From contig NZ_DATMFT010000011.1 in assembly GCF_035556095.1 (NCBI RefSeq), forward strand, positions 1 through 64,000: a stretch of 64,000 nt of DNA, in the 5' to 3' direction. Below the pieces are notes generated by a model that did not search any database, had not been told where the DNA came from, and was given only the letters and a program-made list of their open reading frames with translations. Of this stretch, positions 52,085 through 61,037 are shown piece by piece. The first letter of the stretch is position 1; every line of letters starts with the position of its first letter. Origin of the DNA: Parapedobacter sp035556095 (GTDB taxonomy: Bacteria; Bacteroidota; Bacteroidia; Sphingobacteriales; Sphingobacteriaceae). The translations under genes and the position numbers were made by a program.

Positions 52085-53785
52085 CTATATCCTTATATCT
52101 TTTATATTCAACTGCAAATTCCGCTTATCACGCCACACATTTTCTTCAATGGTATAGCACATGTCAAACGGGCGATGTGTATTGATGGCTGCTGCATAGT
52201 CTGCCAAACCGAAGCCAATGCAGTCAAAGCGGGGGGAACCCGGTTGTGCAACGGCCATTTTGAGGTGGCTACCTCCAACGATCGTTGCCTCACCCACAAC
52301 TCCTACTTGCTTACTCATAAACAGTGGTGCCTCGTTTTGCGGCCCGAACGGCTCGAACCGTCGCAAAATACGGAAAAATTTGGCGTCGATCTCCGCTAAT
52401 TCCAATTCCGCATCAACGACCATCTCTCGGTGTAGCATACCCGGGAGGATACTCGCTTCGACAACGCGTTCGAAACGCTCCTGGAAAAGGGCGATATTCT
52501 CCGGCTTCATTGTCAGTCCGGCCGCATACTTGTGGCCACCGAATTGATCGAGTAAATCGCTACAAGCGTTCAAAGCCTCGTATAGATCGAACCCAACGAC
52601 TGATCGGGCGGAACCCGAAACATGTCCATTGGTTTGTGTGAGCACTACAGTAGGCCGGTAATACTTTTCGGTAAGCCGGGTTGCGACAATGCCGATAACA
52701 CCTTTATGCCAGCCGGGCTGAAACACAACCGTTGTTTTCCGTTTTTTGAGCACGTCATCCCCCTCAATGATAGCGAGTGCTTCTTCGGTGATGCGGAGAT
52801 CAAAATCTTTCCGTTGGGTATTTTGAACATCGATACGCTGACTGTATTCTCCAGCTTCCTGTAACGATTTTGAAGTCAATAATTTAACAGCATCTTTCGC
52901 GTGATCTATCCGCCCAGCGGCATTGATACGGGGGCCGATCTGGAAGATAATATCATTCACCGTAAAATGGCCGCTACGGTGGGTCGATAAATCGATCAGC
53001 GATTGCAATCCGCAGCACGGGTTGGTGTTCAGTTTCTTGAGCCCATAATGGGCAAGTATCCGGTTCTCACCAGAAATGGGCACAATATCCGATGCAATAC
53101 CTACGGCTACTAAATCAAGATATTGATAGCAGCGGTTGATGTCCATGTTGTTTTTCTGAACAAAGGCTTGGACAATCTTAAATCCTATACCACATCCCGG
53201 CAGTTCCTTATAAGGATATGGGCAATCGCTGCGCTTTGGATCCAGCACCGCCACCGCGTCGGGCAGCTTATCGCCTGGAAGGTGATGGTCGCCAATAATG
53301 AAATCAACTCCCCGGCTGCGGGCATAGCTAATCTTGTCCAATGCTTTGATACCGCAATCCAGCGCAATCACTAACGTAAATCCGTTTTCGGCCGCGTAGT
53401 CGATACCTTGCTTGGAAATGCCGTATCCTTCGGCGTACCGGTCGGGCAAGTAAAATTCCAAACCCGAGTGAAACTGCCTGAAAAAACTGTAAACAACAGC
53501 CACAGCAGTAGTACCATCCACATCATAATCGCCATAGATAAGTACTTTTTCCTTATTTCCGATGGCTTTTTCAATCCGGGCAATGGCTTCATCCATGTCT
53601 TTCATAAGAAAGGGATCGTGAAGCGACGACAAATCGGGACGAAAAAAGCACCGCGCATCGTCAAAGTTGTTGACGCCCCTTTTTACCAACAGCTCAGCCA
53701 ATACCCTGTGAATACCAAGCGCTTCACTTAGTTGCCGTGTTTCGGATCCGTCATTGCAAGAGGCGATAGCCCATCTTTTCTGCAT
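52085..53785 (-). CDS. recJ: single-stranded-DNA-specific exonuclease RecJ
   Basis: A 566-residue DHH-family 5'-3' exonuclease used in recombination and mismatch repair. DHH motifs: YGDYDVDGTTAVAVVYSF (about 84-101), ALDCGIKA (about 146-153), FIIGDHHLPGDKLPDAVAVLDPK (about 162-184). The DHHA1 part has INAAGRIDHA and GSARSVVGFDLYEAL with GGHKYAAGLT, and a C-terminal OB-like domain follows. Length is normal. First of a four-gene minus-strand run with lptB, GH3 and der. Confidence 0.96.
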   Translation of the reverse strand: MQKRWAIASCNDGSETRQLSEALGIHRVLAELLVKRGVNNFDDARCFFRPDLSSLHDPFLMKDMDEAIARIEKAIGNKEKVLIYGDYDVDGTTAVAVVYSFFRQFHSGLEFYLPDRYAEGYGISKQGIDYAAENGFTLVIALDCGIKALDKISYARSRGVDFIIGDHHLPGDKLPDAVAVLDPKRSDCPYPYKELPGCGIGFKIVQAFVQKNNMDINRCYQYLDLVAVGIASDIVPISGENRILAHYGLKKLNTNPCCGLQSLIDLSTHRSGHFTVNDIIFQIGPRINAAGRIDHAKDAVKLLTSKSLQEAGEYSQRIDVQNTQRKDFDLRITEEALAIIEGDDVLKKRKTTVVFQPGWHKGVIGIVATRLTEKYYRPTVVLTQTNGHVSGSARSVVGFDLYEALNACSDLLDQFGGHKYAAGLTMKPENIALFQERFERVVEASILPGMLHREMVVDAELELAEIDAKFFRILRRFEPFGPQNEAPLFMSKQVGVVGEATIVGGSHLKMAVAQPGSPRFDCIGFGLADYAAAINTHRPFDMCYTIEENVWRDKRNLQLNIKDIRI

Positions 53786-53860
53786 ATATTTTCGCTATAA
53801 GCTGTCTTTCGATGGCAGCTGAGTAGACTATACACTCGCTTTTTAGCTACCAACTTAGAT

Positions 53861-53890
53861 TTGCAAAAAAGGCAAATTTAGCTAAGTTTG
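53861..53890 (+). promoter_or_regulatory. Bacteroidota-type promoter of the metallo-hydrolase gene
   Basis: TTG at 53861-53863 (TTTG from 53860), 19 bp, TAAGTTTG at 53883-53890; the ATG is at 53919. Confidence 0.7.
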
Positions 53891-53918
53891 TGTACTACGA
53901 AAGGGTAAAGATAAAAAC

Positions 53919-54698
53919 ATGCAGGCACATTCCTTGTTCGAAGGTTCATTTTCCGTCGATTCTTCCAAAAAGTTCATTCCTTTTGATGCGGCTACAGACC
54001 GTAAAACAGATCGTCCCGGTTCACTATTTATCCATGTACATCCGTTTTTAATTGAATCGGCAGATGGACTGCTACTACTCGATACTGGCATTGGTTTCGC
54101 AGACAGTGATGGAGACTTGCAATTACATCATAATATCCGGAAAGCAGGTTTCGACCCTGCTGATGTGCGATACGTCCTATTGTCTCACTTACACAAAGAC
54201 CACGCTGGCGGCATGGTTGCGGATCGCAACGGCACGTTCAGGCTCGCTTTTCCCGATGCGGAGTATGTGGTGCAACGGGGCGAATGGGAAGACGCATACA
54301 GCGGCAAGTCGGATTCGTATAAAACGGAAATCTTCGATGTACTCCAGCGCAGCGGCAACCTCTTGTTAGTAGAAGGAGACGGAAGGATTAACAACGAGAT
54401 CAGTTACGAGCGATCCGGTGGCCACACGCCACATCATCAAGTTTTTCATATCAAGACGGGAGGCGAGCACTTTTTTTTTGGCGGTGACGAAGCGCCCGAA
54501 CCCGAGCAATTCTTCCGCCAATTCGCCGCTAAGTATGATTATGACGGACGTAAATCCATGAAGTTACGGCAGCAATATTGGGAACAGGGTAGCGTAGAAG
54601 GCTGGGTATTCCTGATGTACCACTCGACCAACATTGCGATCGGCCGCCCGGAACGAAAAGAAAATGGGGATTATCGACTGGTGGACGCTTCGAATTAG
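53919..54698 (+). CDS. MBL-fold metallo-hydrolase
   Basis: A 259-residue metallo-beta-lactamase-fold hydrolase, cytoplasmic. The zinc-binding motif is LSHLHKDHAGGM (about 88-99), after LLLDTGIGFAD (about 51-61). Further metal ligands are suggested by GHTPHHQVF and the FFFGGDEAPEP stretch. The group includes lactonases, but the substrate is not clear. It has a good promoter of its own and is convergent, with a 4-bp overlap, with the EEP-family gene. Confidence 0.9.
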   Translation: MQAHSLFEGSFSVDSSKKFIPFDAATDRKTDRPGSLFIHVHPFLIESADGLLLLDTGIGFADSDGDLQLHHNIRKAGFDPADVRYVLLSHLHKDHAGGMVADRNGTFRLAFPDAEYVVQRGEWEDAYSGKSDSYKTEIFDVLQRSGNLLLVEGDGRINNEISYERSGGHTPHHQVFHIKTGGEHFFFGGDEAPEPEQFFRQFAAKYDYDGRKSMKLRQQYWEQGSVEGWVFLMYHSTNIAIGRPERKENGDYRLVDASN

Positions 54699-55645
54699 CG
54701 TATCTCCAACTCCGCAACCACCGCGCGGTGGTCTGAAGGCCACGTTTCAATAACGACGTTTGTCATCGGCGATGGCTCGCCCACCACTTGTGCTTCGATT
54801 ACCTTAAACCTATTCTTGCTTACATAGATCAGGTCAATGCGATCATGTATTTCAGGTGTGCGCCATAACCCTTCTACGGAAGTCCAGGTATAACCCGGTC
54901 GCTGCTTCACATCCGGATACATGTCCCGGTAGACATCCTTAAATCCCTTTTCAATAAGCAGTGCGGTGGCTGGCCAGTTGACAGCAAACGGCAGCAATGT
55001 GTCGCCCCGATTGCGGATAGCCTCTTCGGTCCAGTCCAAACAACTCGGCTCATTGAAATCGCCCACCAATACTGTGGGGTAGTCCGAATAAGCCGCAACT
55101 TCGTCTAGCATGCCCTGCACTTGGTGTAATCTTGTTTCACGGGCTGAGGCTTCGGCCTCTTCTGTACTTAGGAGCTTTCTGTCAGCAATGTCATACGGCT
55201 CATAGGGGGTATACATGAGGTGCATCACCCCAAAGACGATGTATCTACCATCGGGCAGTTGCAGCAAAACCGCTTGGGATACCGTGGTGGTATCTACCGG
55301 CCGGAAGTCATACTTTGAAATTACCGCCCGGCTGCCATCAATGATGTGGCAATCCCATCCGAGGCTGTCTGCGAGCAATTTTGCCCGAGACTGGTTATTA
55401 CTTTGATTGGTCGTCTGTTCCTGGAAGCCCACCACATCAGCATTTGCACGTCGGATGGCCTCCAGCTGGTACTTGATGGTCGTATCGCGTGGCAGCTTGA
55501 CAGCATCACCACCATGCCAGAGATTGAAGGTCATCACGCGTACGTTGGCGTGCTTATTCGTTTTCCCGTGTTTAACCGATTGACAGGAAATAATACTGAA
55601 TACGGCAATGGTAAATGCCTGGATGGTTATTATTGATCTATTCAT
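54695..55645 (-). CDS. exported endonuclease/exonuclease/phosphatase-family protein (lipoprotein)
   Basis: A 316-residue EEP-fold metal-dependent phosphodiesterase. A lipoprotein signal (IITIQAFTIAVFSIISC, Cys21) puts it outside the cytoplasm. Motifs in order: VMTFNLWHGG (N-terminal metal Asn), VVGFQEQT (Glu), YIVFGVMHL, VLVGDFNEPSCLDW, RIDLIYVS and SDHRAVVAEL (catalytic His). Its ATG overlaps the stop of the gene before it (ATGA). It is the last gene of the second SUS locus and paralogous to that preceding EEP gene. Substrate may be a phosphodiester such as phospholipid head groups, nucleic acid or teichoic-like polymer. Confidence 0.88.
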   Translation of the reverse strand: MNRSIITIQAFTIAVFSIISCQSVKHGKTNKHANVRVMTFNLWHGGDAVKLPRDTTIKYQLEAIRRANADVVGFQEQTTNQSNNQSRAKLLADSLGWDCHIIDGSRAVISKYDFRPVDTTTVSQAVLLQLPDGRYIVFGVMHLMYTPYEPYDIADRKLLSTEEAEASARETRLHQVQGMLDEVAAYSDYPTVLVGDFNEPSCLDWTEEAIRNRGDTLLPFAVNWPATALLIEKGFKDVYRDMYPDVKQRPGYTWTSVEGLWRTPEIHDRIDLIYVSKNRFKVIEAQVVGEPSPMTNVVIETWPSDHRAVVAELEIR

Positions 55646-56544
55646 TTTATTGGCTTTTTGGAATCCTGCTTTCTGATTTCAAAGGTTGTCACTACTGCTG
55701 CATGGTCGGAAGGGTATTTTTCAGCATGTGTATCAATTGTCTTCGATTCAATAGCTTTAAGGATATCCCCTCGGTAAAAGATATAGTCGATGCGATCGGG
55801 AAAAGCATCGGGAAATGCGGGGCTCCACGTGATTCCTCGCACGGCCAACGGATCGGGATGTATTTCGCGGAAGGAATCTTTGAAATGGCAATGGTGCATC
55901 AATAATGTAGCCGGGAATGGCATGACATGCCCTTTGTTGACATGCCGGGTATTGGGTATCCAATCGAGATGCGAGCCGCTATTGAAATCACCACATACAA
56001 TGACAGGGACGGTATCCGAATTTTCAATGGCTGGTCGCAATACGTTTAGAATTCCCCACAGGATTCCCGTATTCTTTTCACCCTGAAACCGACCCCGCCA
56101 TGCGGCCGAATCGATGGGCTGCCCTTTTTCTAACATATCCCAATAATCGAAGGGGTAGCTAAGCCAGCTGTTGGCAACAACAATTGGTTGACCACTGACA
56201 TCGATCACGACAGCGGCACTATGGAAAGGCTCATAGGCATCCAATGTATCCACAATGGGGTAACGGCTAAGGATTGAAAGGTTGGAGCTTCGCAAATAAA
56301 AGTAATAGCCCAACGCATCGGCTATCCGCGGCCCGGAACCATAAGTCTCCTGCATGGCCACGATGTCAGCACCCGAATCTCGAATCACATCCACTACGCG
56401 CATAGGCCCCTCCATTTCCCCGGTTTCTCTGCCACCGTGCCAAATATTGAACGTCATAACCTTCAGCTGTTGGGCCAGTACCTGTTCGTGTACCGCAATA
56501 CTAACGATGACGACAAGCAAGCATTTGGTAATTAGTGGGGTCAT
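55642..56544 (-). CDS. exported endonuclease/exonuclease/phosphatase-family protein
   Basis: A 300-residue protein from ATG 56544, which is followed directly by a signal peptide (LITKCLLVVIVSIAVHEQVLAQ). The longer frame up to 56889 runs into the gene before it and lacks family likeness. EEP motifs: VMTFNIWHGG, IVAMQETYG, PVIVCGDFNSGSHLDW, DRIDYIFYRG, SDHAAVVTTF. Closely related to the next gene in layout. The two enzymes share the WHGG and LDW variants, pointing to gene duplication. Second to last in the SUS locus, probably extracytoplasmic. Confidence 0.88.
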   Translation of the reverse strand: MTPLITKCLLVVIVSIAVHEQVLAQQLKVMTFNIWHGGRETGEMEGPMRVVDVIRDSGADIVAMQETYGSGPRIADALGYYFYLRSSNLSILSRYPIVDTLDAYEPFHSAAVVIDVSGQPIVVANSWLSYPFDYWDMLEKGQPIDSAAWRGRFQGEKNTGILWGILNVLRPAIENSDTVPVIVCGDFNSGSHLDWIPNTRHVNKGHVMPFPATLLMHHCHFKDSFREIHPDPLAVRGITWSPAFPDAFPDRIDYIFYRGDILKAIESKTIDTHAEKYPSDHAAVVTTFEIRKQDSKKPIK

Positions 56545-56656
56545 CCTCCGTCTTTTTCCTGTGCATAATGAATTCCAATACCTAACCACAGTAACGAGAA
56601 AAGCAAACAAATGGATATTTTTTATCACGCTCGGCATTCGGTCATGAGGTGGTACC

Positions 56657-58045
56657 TTATTTTTTAAAAGATCGGTTATACATACGTTCATGTGTCCACC
56701 AACCGGCCCAATCCCTATAGAGGTATTCAATAAATAGCTCATTGGTTGCCAGATTGAAGGCGTTCGCGCTTTCTTGCACCGCGTAATTTCCCTGTTGAAT
56801 AAAAATTTCTTTCGTCTCCGGGTCGATTGAAATATACTGGACATCCGTAATCCCGCCGACTTGATCTTCGTTTGCACTGTAACTACCAAATAAATAGCCC
56901 GTCTCCCAGGTCGTTACACCCGTTCGCTTTACATAGCGCCGCCTATCATTTGGATTTGATGGATACTTACCTGCTCCTTCTCCGGACTTACCTAGCCGAT
57001 CAACCGTATACCAACCGGCCAAATCATCCACCTGATACAAAAGCATCACAGTATTCGTAGCACCATCAACTGCTGCGCCTTGTGCCGATTCGATGGTCAG
57101 TGGTAGCGCATACGCCTTGCCATCGCCCAAAAGACTGATGTCCAGCTCAACGGTTACCTCTTGAAAAGCAGATGTACCCGTAAACGTATAGTTTTCAGGC
57201 AGCGAGTATGCGCCAGCAGGCACCAGATCAAATTGACTATCGTTTGTCGTATTATATTCCGTCAGCGCAGTTTCATCTACCGCAAATTGCATGGCTACAC
57301 CTTCGTTTTCGTTAAATTCGTTGCTGCCAATACGAATAGAGGTAACGTGTGCGTCCGTACTTCGAAAGTAGAAAGGCAACCATTCCGCGATCATATTCTT
57401 TTCGAAGCCAAAGGCCACCAATTTCTGTGCCTGCTCAACCACAGTTGCGATTTCCCCCACATCATTTTCCTTGTCGACAGACTGTACGGCAAATGTATAT
57501 TCGCCATCCGTGCTCATCAAGTCGGTCACTACATAAGTTACCACACCACTTGGGACCGTGAGTAACCGTTCCTCGCCACCTTTCGTATAACGGATAATTA
57601 CGTGGGAGAAGTTATCGTCTGTTGGTTCGACCCATTTCAACGTAACCTGTCCCGGTCCCGAGATTGCCGTTAAATCCGTAACGGCAACAACCGTCGTAAA
57701 CAATTTCGGCGATTGGCGGACCAAAACCTGTATTTTTTCATCGCCGCTGGTTACTTCTATGGTTGCGTTGCGATGTTCGACAAGTAAGTTTTCCGAGACA
57801 CTCACCTGTAAGGCGTCGCCGACTATACTCACCGTACACCATTCGCTATCCTCAGAGACTAATTTCACTTTGGTTTGGCCGGCAACTGGGTTTTCGATGC
57901 GGATCGTTTGGGTTGCCTCATTACTTTTGAAGTTCAAACTGGTTTCAGAAAGTGAAAAATAGGCCTTTAACTGCTCCAACTCACTGTCACTGCAGGCAAC
58001 GATAAGAAATTGGACAACTAATGCGAATAAAATTTTTGTTCTCAT
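56657..58045 (-). CDS. SUS-locus surface lipoprotein with BACON-, FN3- and DUF1735-like domains
   Basis: A 462-residue lipoprotein from ATG 58045 (signal KILFALVVQFLIVAC). A longer frame start at 58141 would overlap the preceding gene. Order: BACON-like domain (about 27-108; FSLSETSLNFKSNEATQTIRI, WCTVSIVGDALQVSV), a fibronectin III-like domain (about 118-205; VTLKWVEPTDDNFSHVIIRY), then a DUF1735-like domain (EGVAMQFAVDETALTEYN, PENYTFTGTSAFQEVTVELD) and a C-terminal part with YISIDPETKEIFIQ. Likely binds ligand at the surface beside SusD. Confidence 0.8.
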   Translation of the reverse strand: MRTKILFALVVQFLIVACSDSELEQLKAYFSLSETSLNFKSNEATQTIRIENPVAGQTKVKLVSEDSEWCTVSIVGDALQVSVSENLLVEHRNATIEVTSGDEKIQVLVRQSPKLFTTVVAVTDLTAISGPGQVTLKWVEPTDDNFSHVIIRYTKGGEERLLTVPSGVVTYVVTDLMSTDGEYTFAVQSVDKENDVGEIATVVEQAQKLVAFGFEKNMIAEWLPFYFRSTDAHVTSIRIGSNEFNENEGVAMQFAVDETALTEYNTTNDSQFDLVPAGAYSLPENYTFTGTSAFQEVTVELDISLLGDGKAYALPLTIESAQGAAVDGATNTVMLLYQVDDLAGWYTVDRLGKSGEGAGKYPSNPNDRRRYVKRTGVTTWETGYLFGSYSANEDQVGGITDVQYISIDPETKEIFIQQGNYAVQESANAFNLATNELFIEYLYRDWAGWWTHERMYNRSFKK

Positions 58046-58101
58046 ATCGTTCTTAAGTAATAAGGGCAATAACCTTCTATAGCTATAGTTAACCAATGCA
58101 A

Positions 58102-58989
58102 TTATTCGACCCTTGTTAATATTTCTACCACCTGCACCCAATCGGATTGCGTGGGTAACTTGTATCGGTAAGACAGGTTAAACGTTTGGAGTTCCGGATC
58201 ATAATAACATTCGTCGGCATCATCGATTTGGATATCCCTAAACGGCTTTACCCGAACGGTATTATCATCGTTTATAATTAAAACAATGGTTTTATCCCTT
58301 ATATCTTCCCAGACTGTCGAACTCGCCAAGTTTTCAGGAAACATCCTTACGCGATTACTCGCCAAAGGGACAATGGATTTGGTAGCGGTAATATTGGAGG
58401 AGCCCGCTCCCTCCCGCTGCCGAGAACCCTTCATTTTATAAAAACGCGACGCAGGCGAGGAATATACATTCGCTAATTCGGGCTGGTATAAAACAAATGA
58501 TTTGACTGGATTTACCTCATGACCCGACGCTGATACGATTCGGAAAGGAATCATATACGTGGTATCGGGCGACAATTCATTGGCATCGATCTCTATCGGG
58601 AAAAAGGTGGTTGCTGCTGACTCCCCTTTCCGGAGAATGATTTGGAATGAGGGTAATACATATAAATTACTATCTACTAATTTTACGTGCTTTGAATACT
58701 CCAACCCGTAGTTTCGGTAATTATAACTATTTAAAATGGATGTATCGATTTCAAGTGTTACCCGTACGTCTTCATCCAAGGGCATACTTCCACCACTACC
58801 AAGCGTCAAGAAACCAGTGGATATGGAATCGTTCATTTTGTGTGTATAGGTGAAGATATTATTTTCGTCACTCTTCAGGTAAATTATCTTTTCGTAATGT
58901 TCCTGGTCGAGTAACTTTTCCTCACAGGACACCGCTCCTATAGCAATGACGATGCTACCAAGCCATATAAAAATTATCGTTTTTCTCAT
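58102..58989 (-). CDS. SUS-locus surface lipoprotein with DUF1735-like domain
   Basis: A 295-residue lipoprotein from ATG 58989 (signal TIIFIWLGSIVIAIGAVSC); the frame start at 59055 would overlap susD. The middle has the DUF1735 pattern (EDVRVTLEIDTSILNSYN, LPSFQIILRKGESAATTFFPIEID) and the C-terminal part (about 180-295) resembles DUF4361. Common companions of SusC/SusD pairs, thought to bind glycan. Located between susD and the BACON-type lipoprotein gene. Confidence 0.82.
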   Translation of the reverse strand: MRKTIIFIWLGSIVIAIGAVSCEEKLLDQEHYEKIIYLKSDENNIFTYTHKMNDSISTGFLTLGSGGSMPLDEDVRVTLEIDTSILNSYNYRNYGLEYSKHVKLVDSNLYVLPSFQIILRKGESAATTFFPIEIDANELSPDTTYMIPFRIVSASGHEVNPVKSFVLYQPELANVYSSPASRFYKMKGSRQREGAGSSNITATKSIVPLASNRVRMFPENLASSTVWEDIRDKTIVLIINDDNTVRVKPFRDIQIDDADECYYDPELQTFNLSYRYKLPTQSDWVQVVEILTRVE

Positions 58990-59014
58990 GAGCGAATAAA
59001 GATCATCGTTAATA

Positions 59015-61009
59015 TTATTGTTCCCACCCCGGGTTCTGGTCGAGCGTTTGGACACGCATAATCTCTTGCCTATCTATGGGCAACAAAATCATTTTCGGCT
59101 TAAAGGTCCGGTTTCGCACGGCGGTATAATTAGCGATCACGCGGTTAAAATATCCCGCCCGTTCGGTTCGTTCCGTATCCATCCCCATAATTGGCTTAGC
59201 CTCCTCTTCTGCAACAATACCCCAACGTCTCGTATCGTAATAGCGCAATCCTTCATGTAAAAACTCCACTAGCCGTTCGCGTTTCAATGCTTCAAAAAAA
59301 AGGTCTGGGTTAGCTAGTTCATCTGGTGTTAGCCCCGGTAGTCCACTCCGGTATCGTACGCTGTTAAATGCGGTCGCGATTTCATTTACATCTCTTGAAA
59401 AGGAAAATGTATTTCCAGTGATGGTGTCCGTCATTTGGTATGAACGGGTCAGGTTGTTTAATGATTCGGCATACATTAGCCGTATGTCTGCAAGGCGTAC
59501 AATTGAAAAAGACTTTTCCAGTACCGCGGCATTCGAGCCGCTCCAGGCATCATCGGGGTGGATGTATTTTTTAGAAACATAACCGGTAATTGGATAATTT
59601 CGGGTATCTCCACCCACCGAGGCGCTTTTACCCGCGTTGCCATCGATTGAATAAAACACTTGCTGCGCAAATTTACCACTCTCAGTTGTCGAATTCATAG
59701 GCCAAAAACACCCGTGGTAGCCAATAGAGGCATAAAAACGAGGCTCCCGATTCAGGTACATGGAGTTGACATTTGCCTTAATCAAATACCCGGAAAACGT
59801 AGAGTCCCTTGTACTGAACCCTTCTTCCGAATAGGGGAAAAGGGTACTCGAATTTTCAATGCCTCTTCCATCGGCCATTCGATAGGCATCGATTACCTTT
59901 TGCGGAATTCCATAACCGTTCCACCCACCAAATTGCGCAGGAAACGAAAGGTAGCTTGCGTTGGTTACTTCCGCCGACTTCATACCAAAGACAAACTCCT
60001 TATTTCTAAAGCCGAGCGTCTCGCCGTTAAACATTTCTGAGTATGACTTGAAATGATCGATGCCATTAGCACCCTCCGGCCAATTTTTGTAATAATTGGG
60101 ATCGTGCAACACACCTTCGGGCAAGCGAGGTGTACTTGAAGAGGCCTCGACCGTATGGAGCTGGTAGCTCATATCCATAACACGTTTACAGGCTGCAGCA
60201 GCTACTGCCCATTTTTGTTCGTCATAGGTTTGCGAAATATAGTTGACCTTGTCAGATTGCCGTTTAAAGTCGGAAAAATAAATCCGCGCAGCTTGTCCAC
60301 CATTGAATAGTGGACTGGCAGCATAAACGCGTAGCCTCGCAATCAAACCATAAGCGGCACCTTTAGTGGGTCTACCAAAAACAGGAATGGGTACATCCGC
60401 TGGGATATAACTTGCTGCGAGCTCCAGTTCATTACACACATAATCAACACTCTCGTCATACGTTGATCGATATTTCTGGTAGGCCTCCGCTGGAAGACTA
60501 GTATCGTATACTTGGTCGCCCACAATCAATAATGGCCCGTAGTTTAGTAACAGATAGTAGTACGAATAACCTCTTAAAAAGTGGGCATATCCAATAATTT
60601 CACGCCTTTCCTGACCGGACAACCCCGGACATTCGTTGATTCTGGCAAATATGGTGTTTGCTTTTCGGATAACCTGGTAAAGTGCAGCCCAGGTATTCAT
60701 CGGACCCAAGTTGTCCGCATTGATCCGATCTAACGGGAAGCGTTGTGCAGCATAATCATCTTCCCACATGGTAAACCCTTCATCGCTTCCCAAAATAGCC
60801 GGATAATAACTATTCCGAAAGATATTGCTTGGATCTGGCAACAGTGCCGCAGCTCCCCATAGGTATCGCTCTAAGTATATCCTATTCTGAAAAACAGAAT
60901 CGATATTAAGCGTATCTTCGAAATAGTCTGTCACATCCAAAAAGCTACACGATGAACTAAACGTCACAATGGAAGTGAGAATGAGCAGCATATTCCTTAT
61001 CTTTTTCAT
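59015..61009 (-). CDS. RagB/SusD family nutrient-binding outer-membrane lipoprotein
   Basis: A 664-residue SusD homologue with lipoprotein signal (LLILTSIVTFSSSC, Cys21). Family features: SFLDVTDYFEDTLNIDSVFQ, the helical pair YAHFLRGYSYYYLLLNYGPL and AYGLIARLRVYAASPLFNGG, later IRLMYAESLNNL, ALKRERLVEFLHEGLRYYDTRRWG and the C-terminal MRVQTLDQNPGW. It pairs with the SusC gene immediately before it (28-bp gap). Substrate unknown. Confidence 0.95.
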   Translation of the reverse strand: MKKIRNMLLILTSIVTFSSSCSFLDVTDYFEDTLNIDSVFQNRIYLERYLWGAAALLPDPSNIFRNSYYPAILGSDEGFTMWEDDYAAQRFPLDRINADNLGPMNTWAALYQVIRKANTIFARINECPGLSGQERREIIGYAHFLRGYSYYYLLLNYGPLLIVGDQVYDTSLPAEAYQKYRSTYDESVDYVCNELELAASYIPADVPIPVFGRPTKGAAYGLIARLRVYAASPLFNGGQAARIYFSDFKRQSDKVNYISQTYDEQKWAVAAAACKRVMDMSYQLHTVEASSSTPRLPEGVLHDPNYYKNWPEGANGIDHFKSYSEMFNGETLGFRNKEFVFGMKSAEVTNASYLSFPAQFGGWNGYGIPQKVIDAYRMADGRGIENSSTLFPYSEEGFSTRDSTFSGYLIKANVNSMYLNREPRFYASIGYHGCFWPMNSTTESGKFAQQVFYSIDGNAGKSASVGGDTRNYPITGYVSKKYIHPDDAWSGSNAAVLEKSFSIVRLADIRLMYAESLNNLTRSYQMTDTITGNTFSFSRDVNEIATAFNSVRYRSGLPGLTPDELANPDLFFEALKRERLVEFLHEGLRYYDTRRWGIVAEEEAKPIMGMDTERTERAGYFNRVIANYTAVRNRTFKPKMILLPIDRQEIMRVQTLDQNPGWEQ

Positions 61010-61037
61010 ATATCGAGAGTATTAATGGTATTTTCAA

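Noticed and set aside
56545..56889. N-terminal extension of the second EEP protein up to 56889
   Set aside because: It overlaps the end of the preceding lipoprotein gene and lacks family likeness; a signal peptide starts at 56544.
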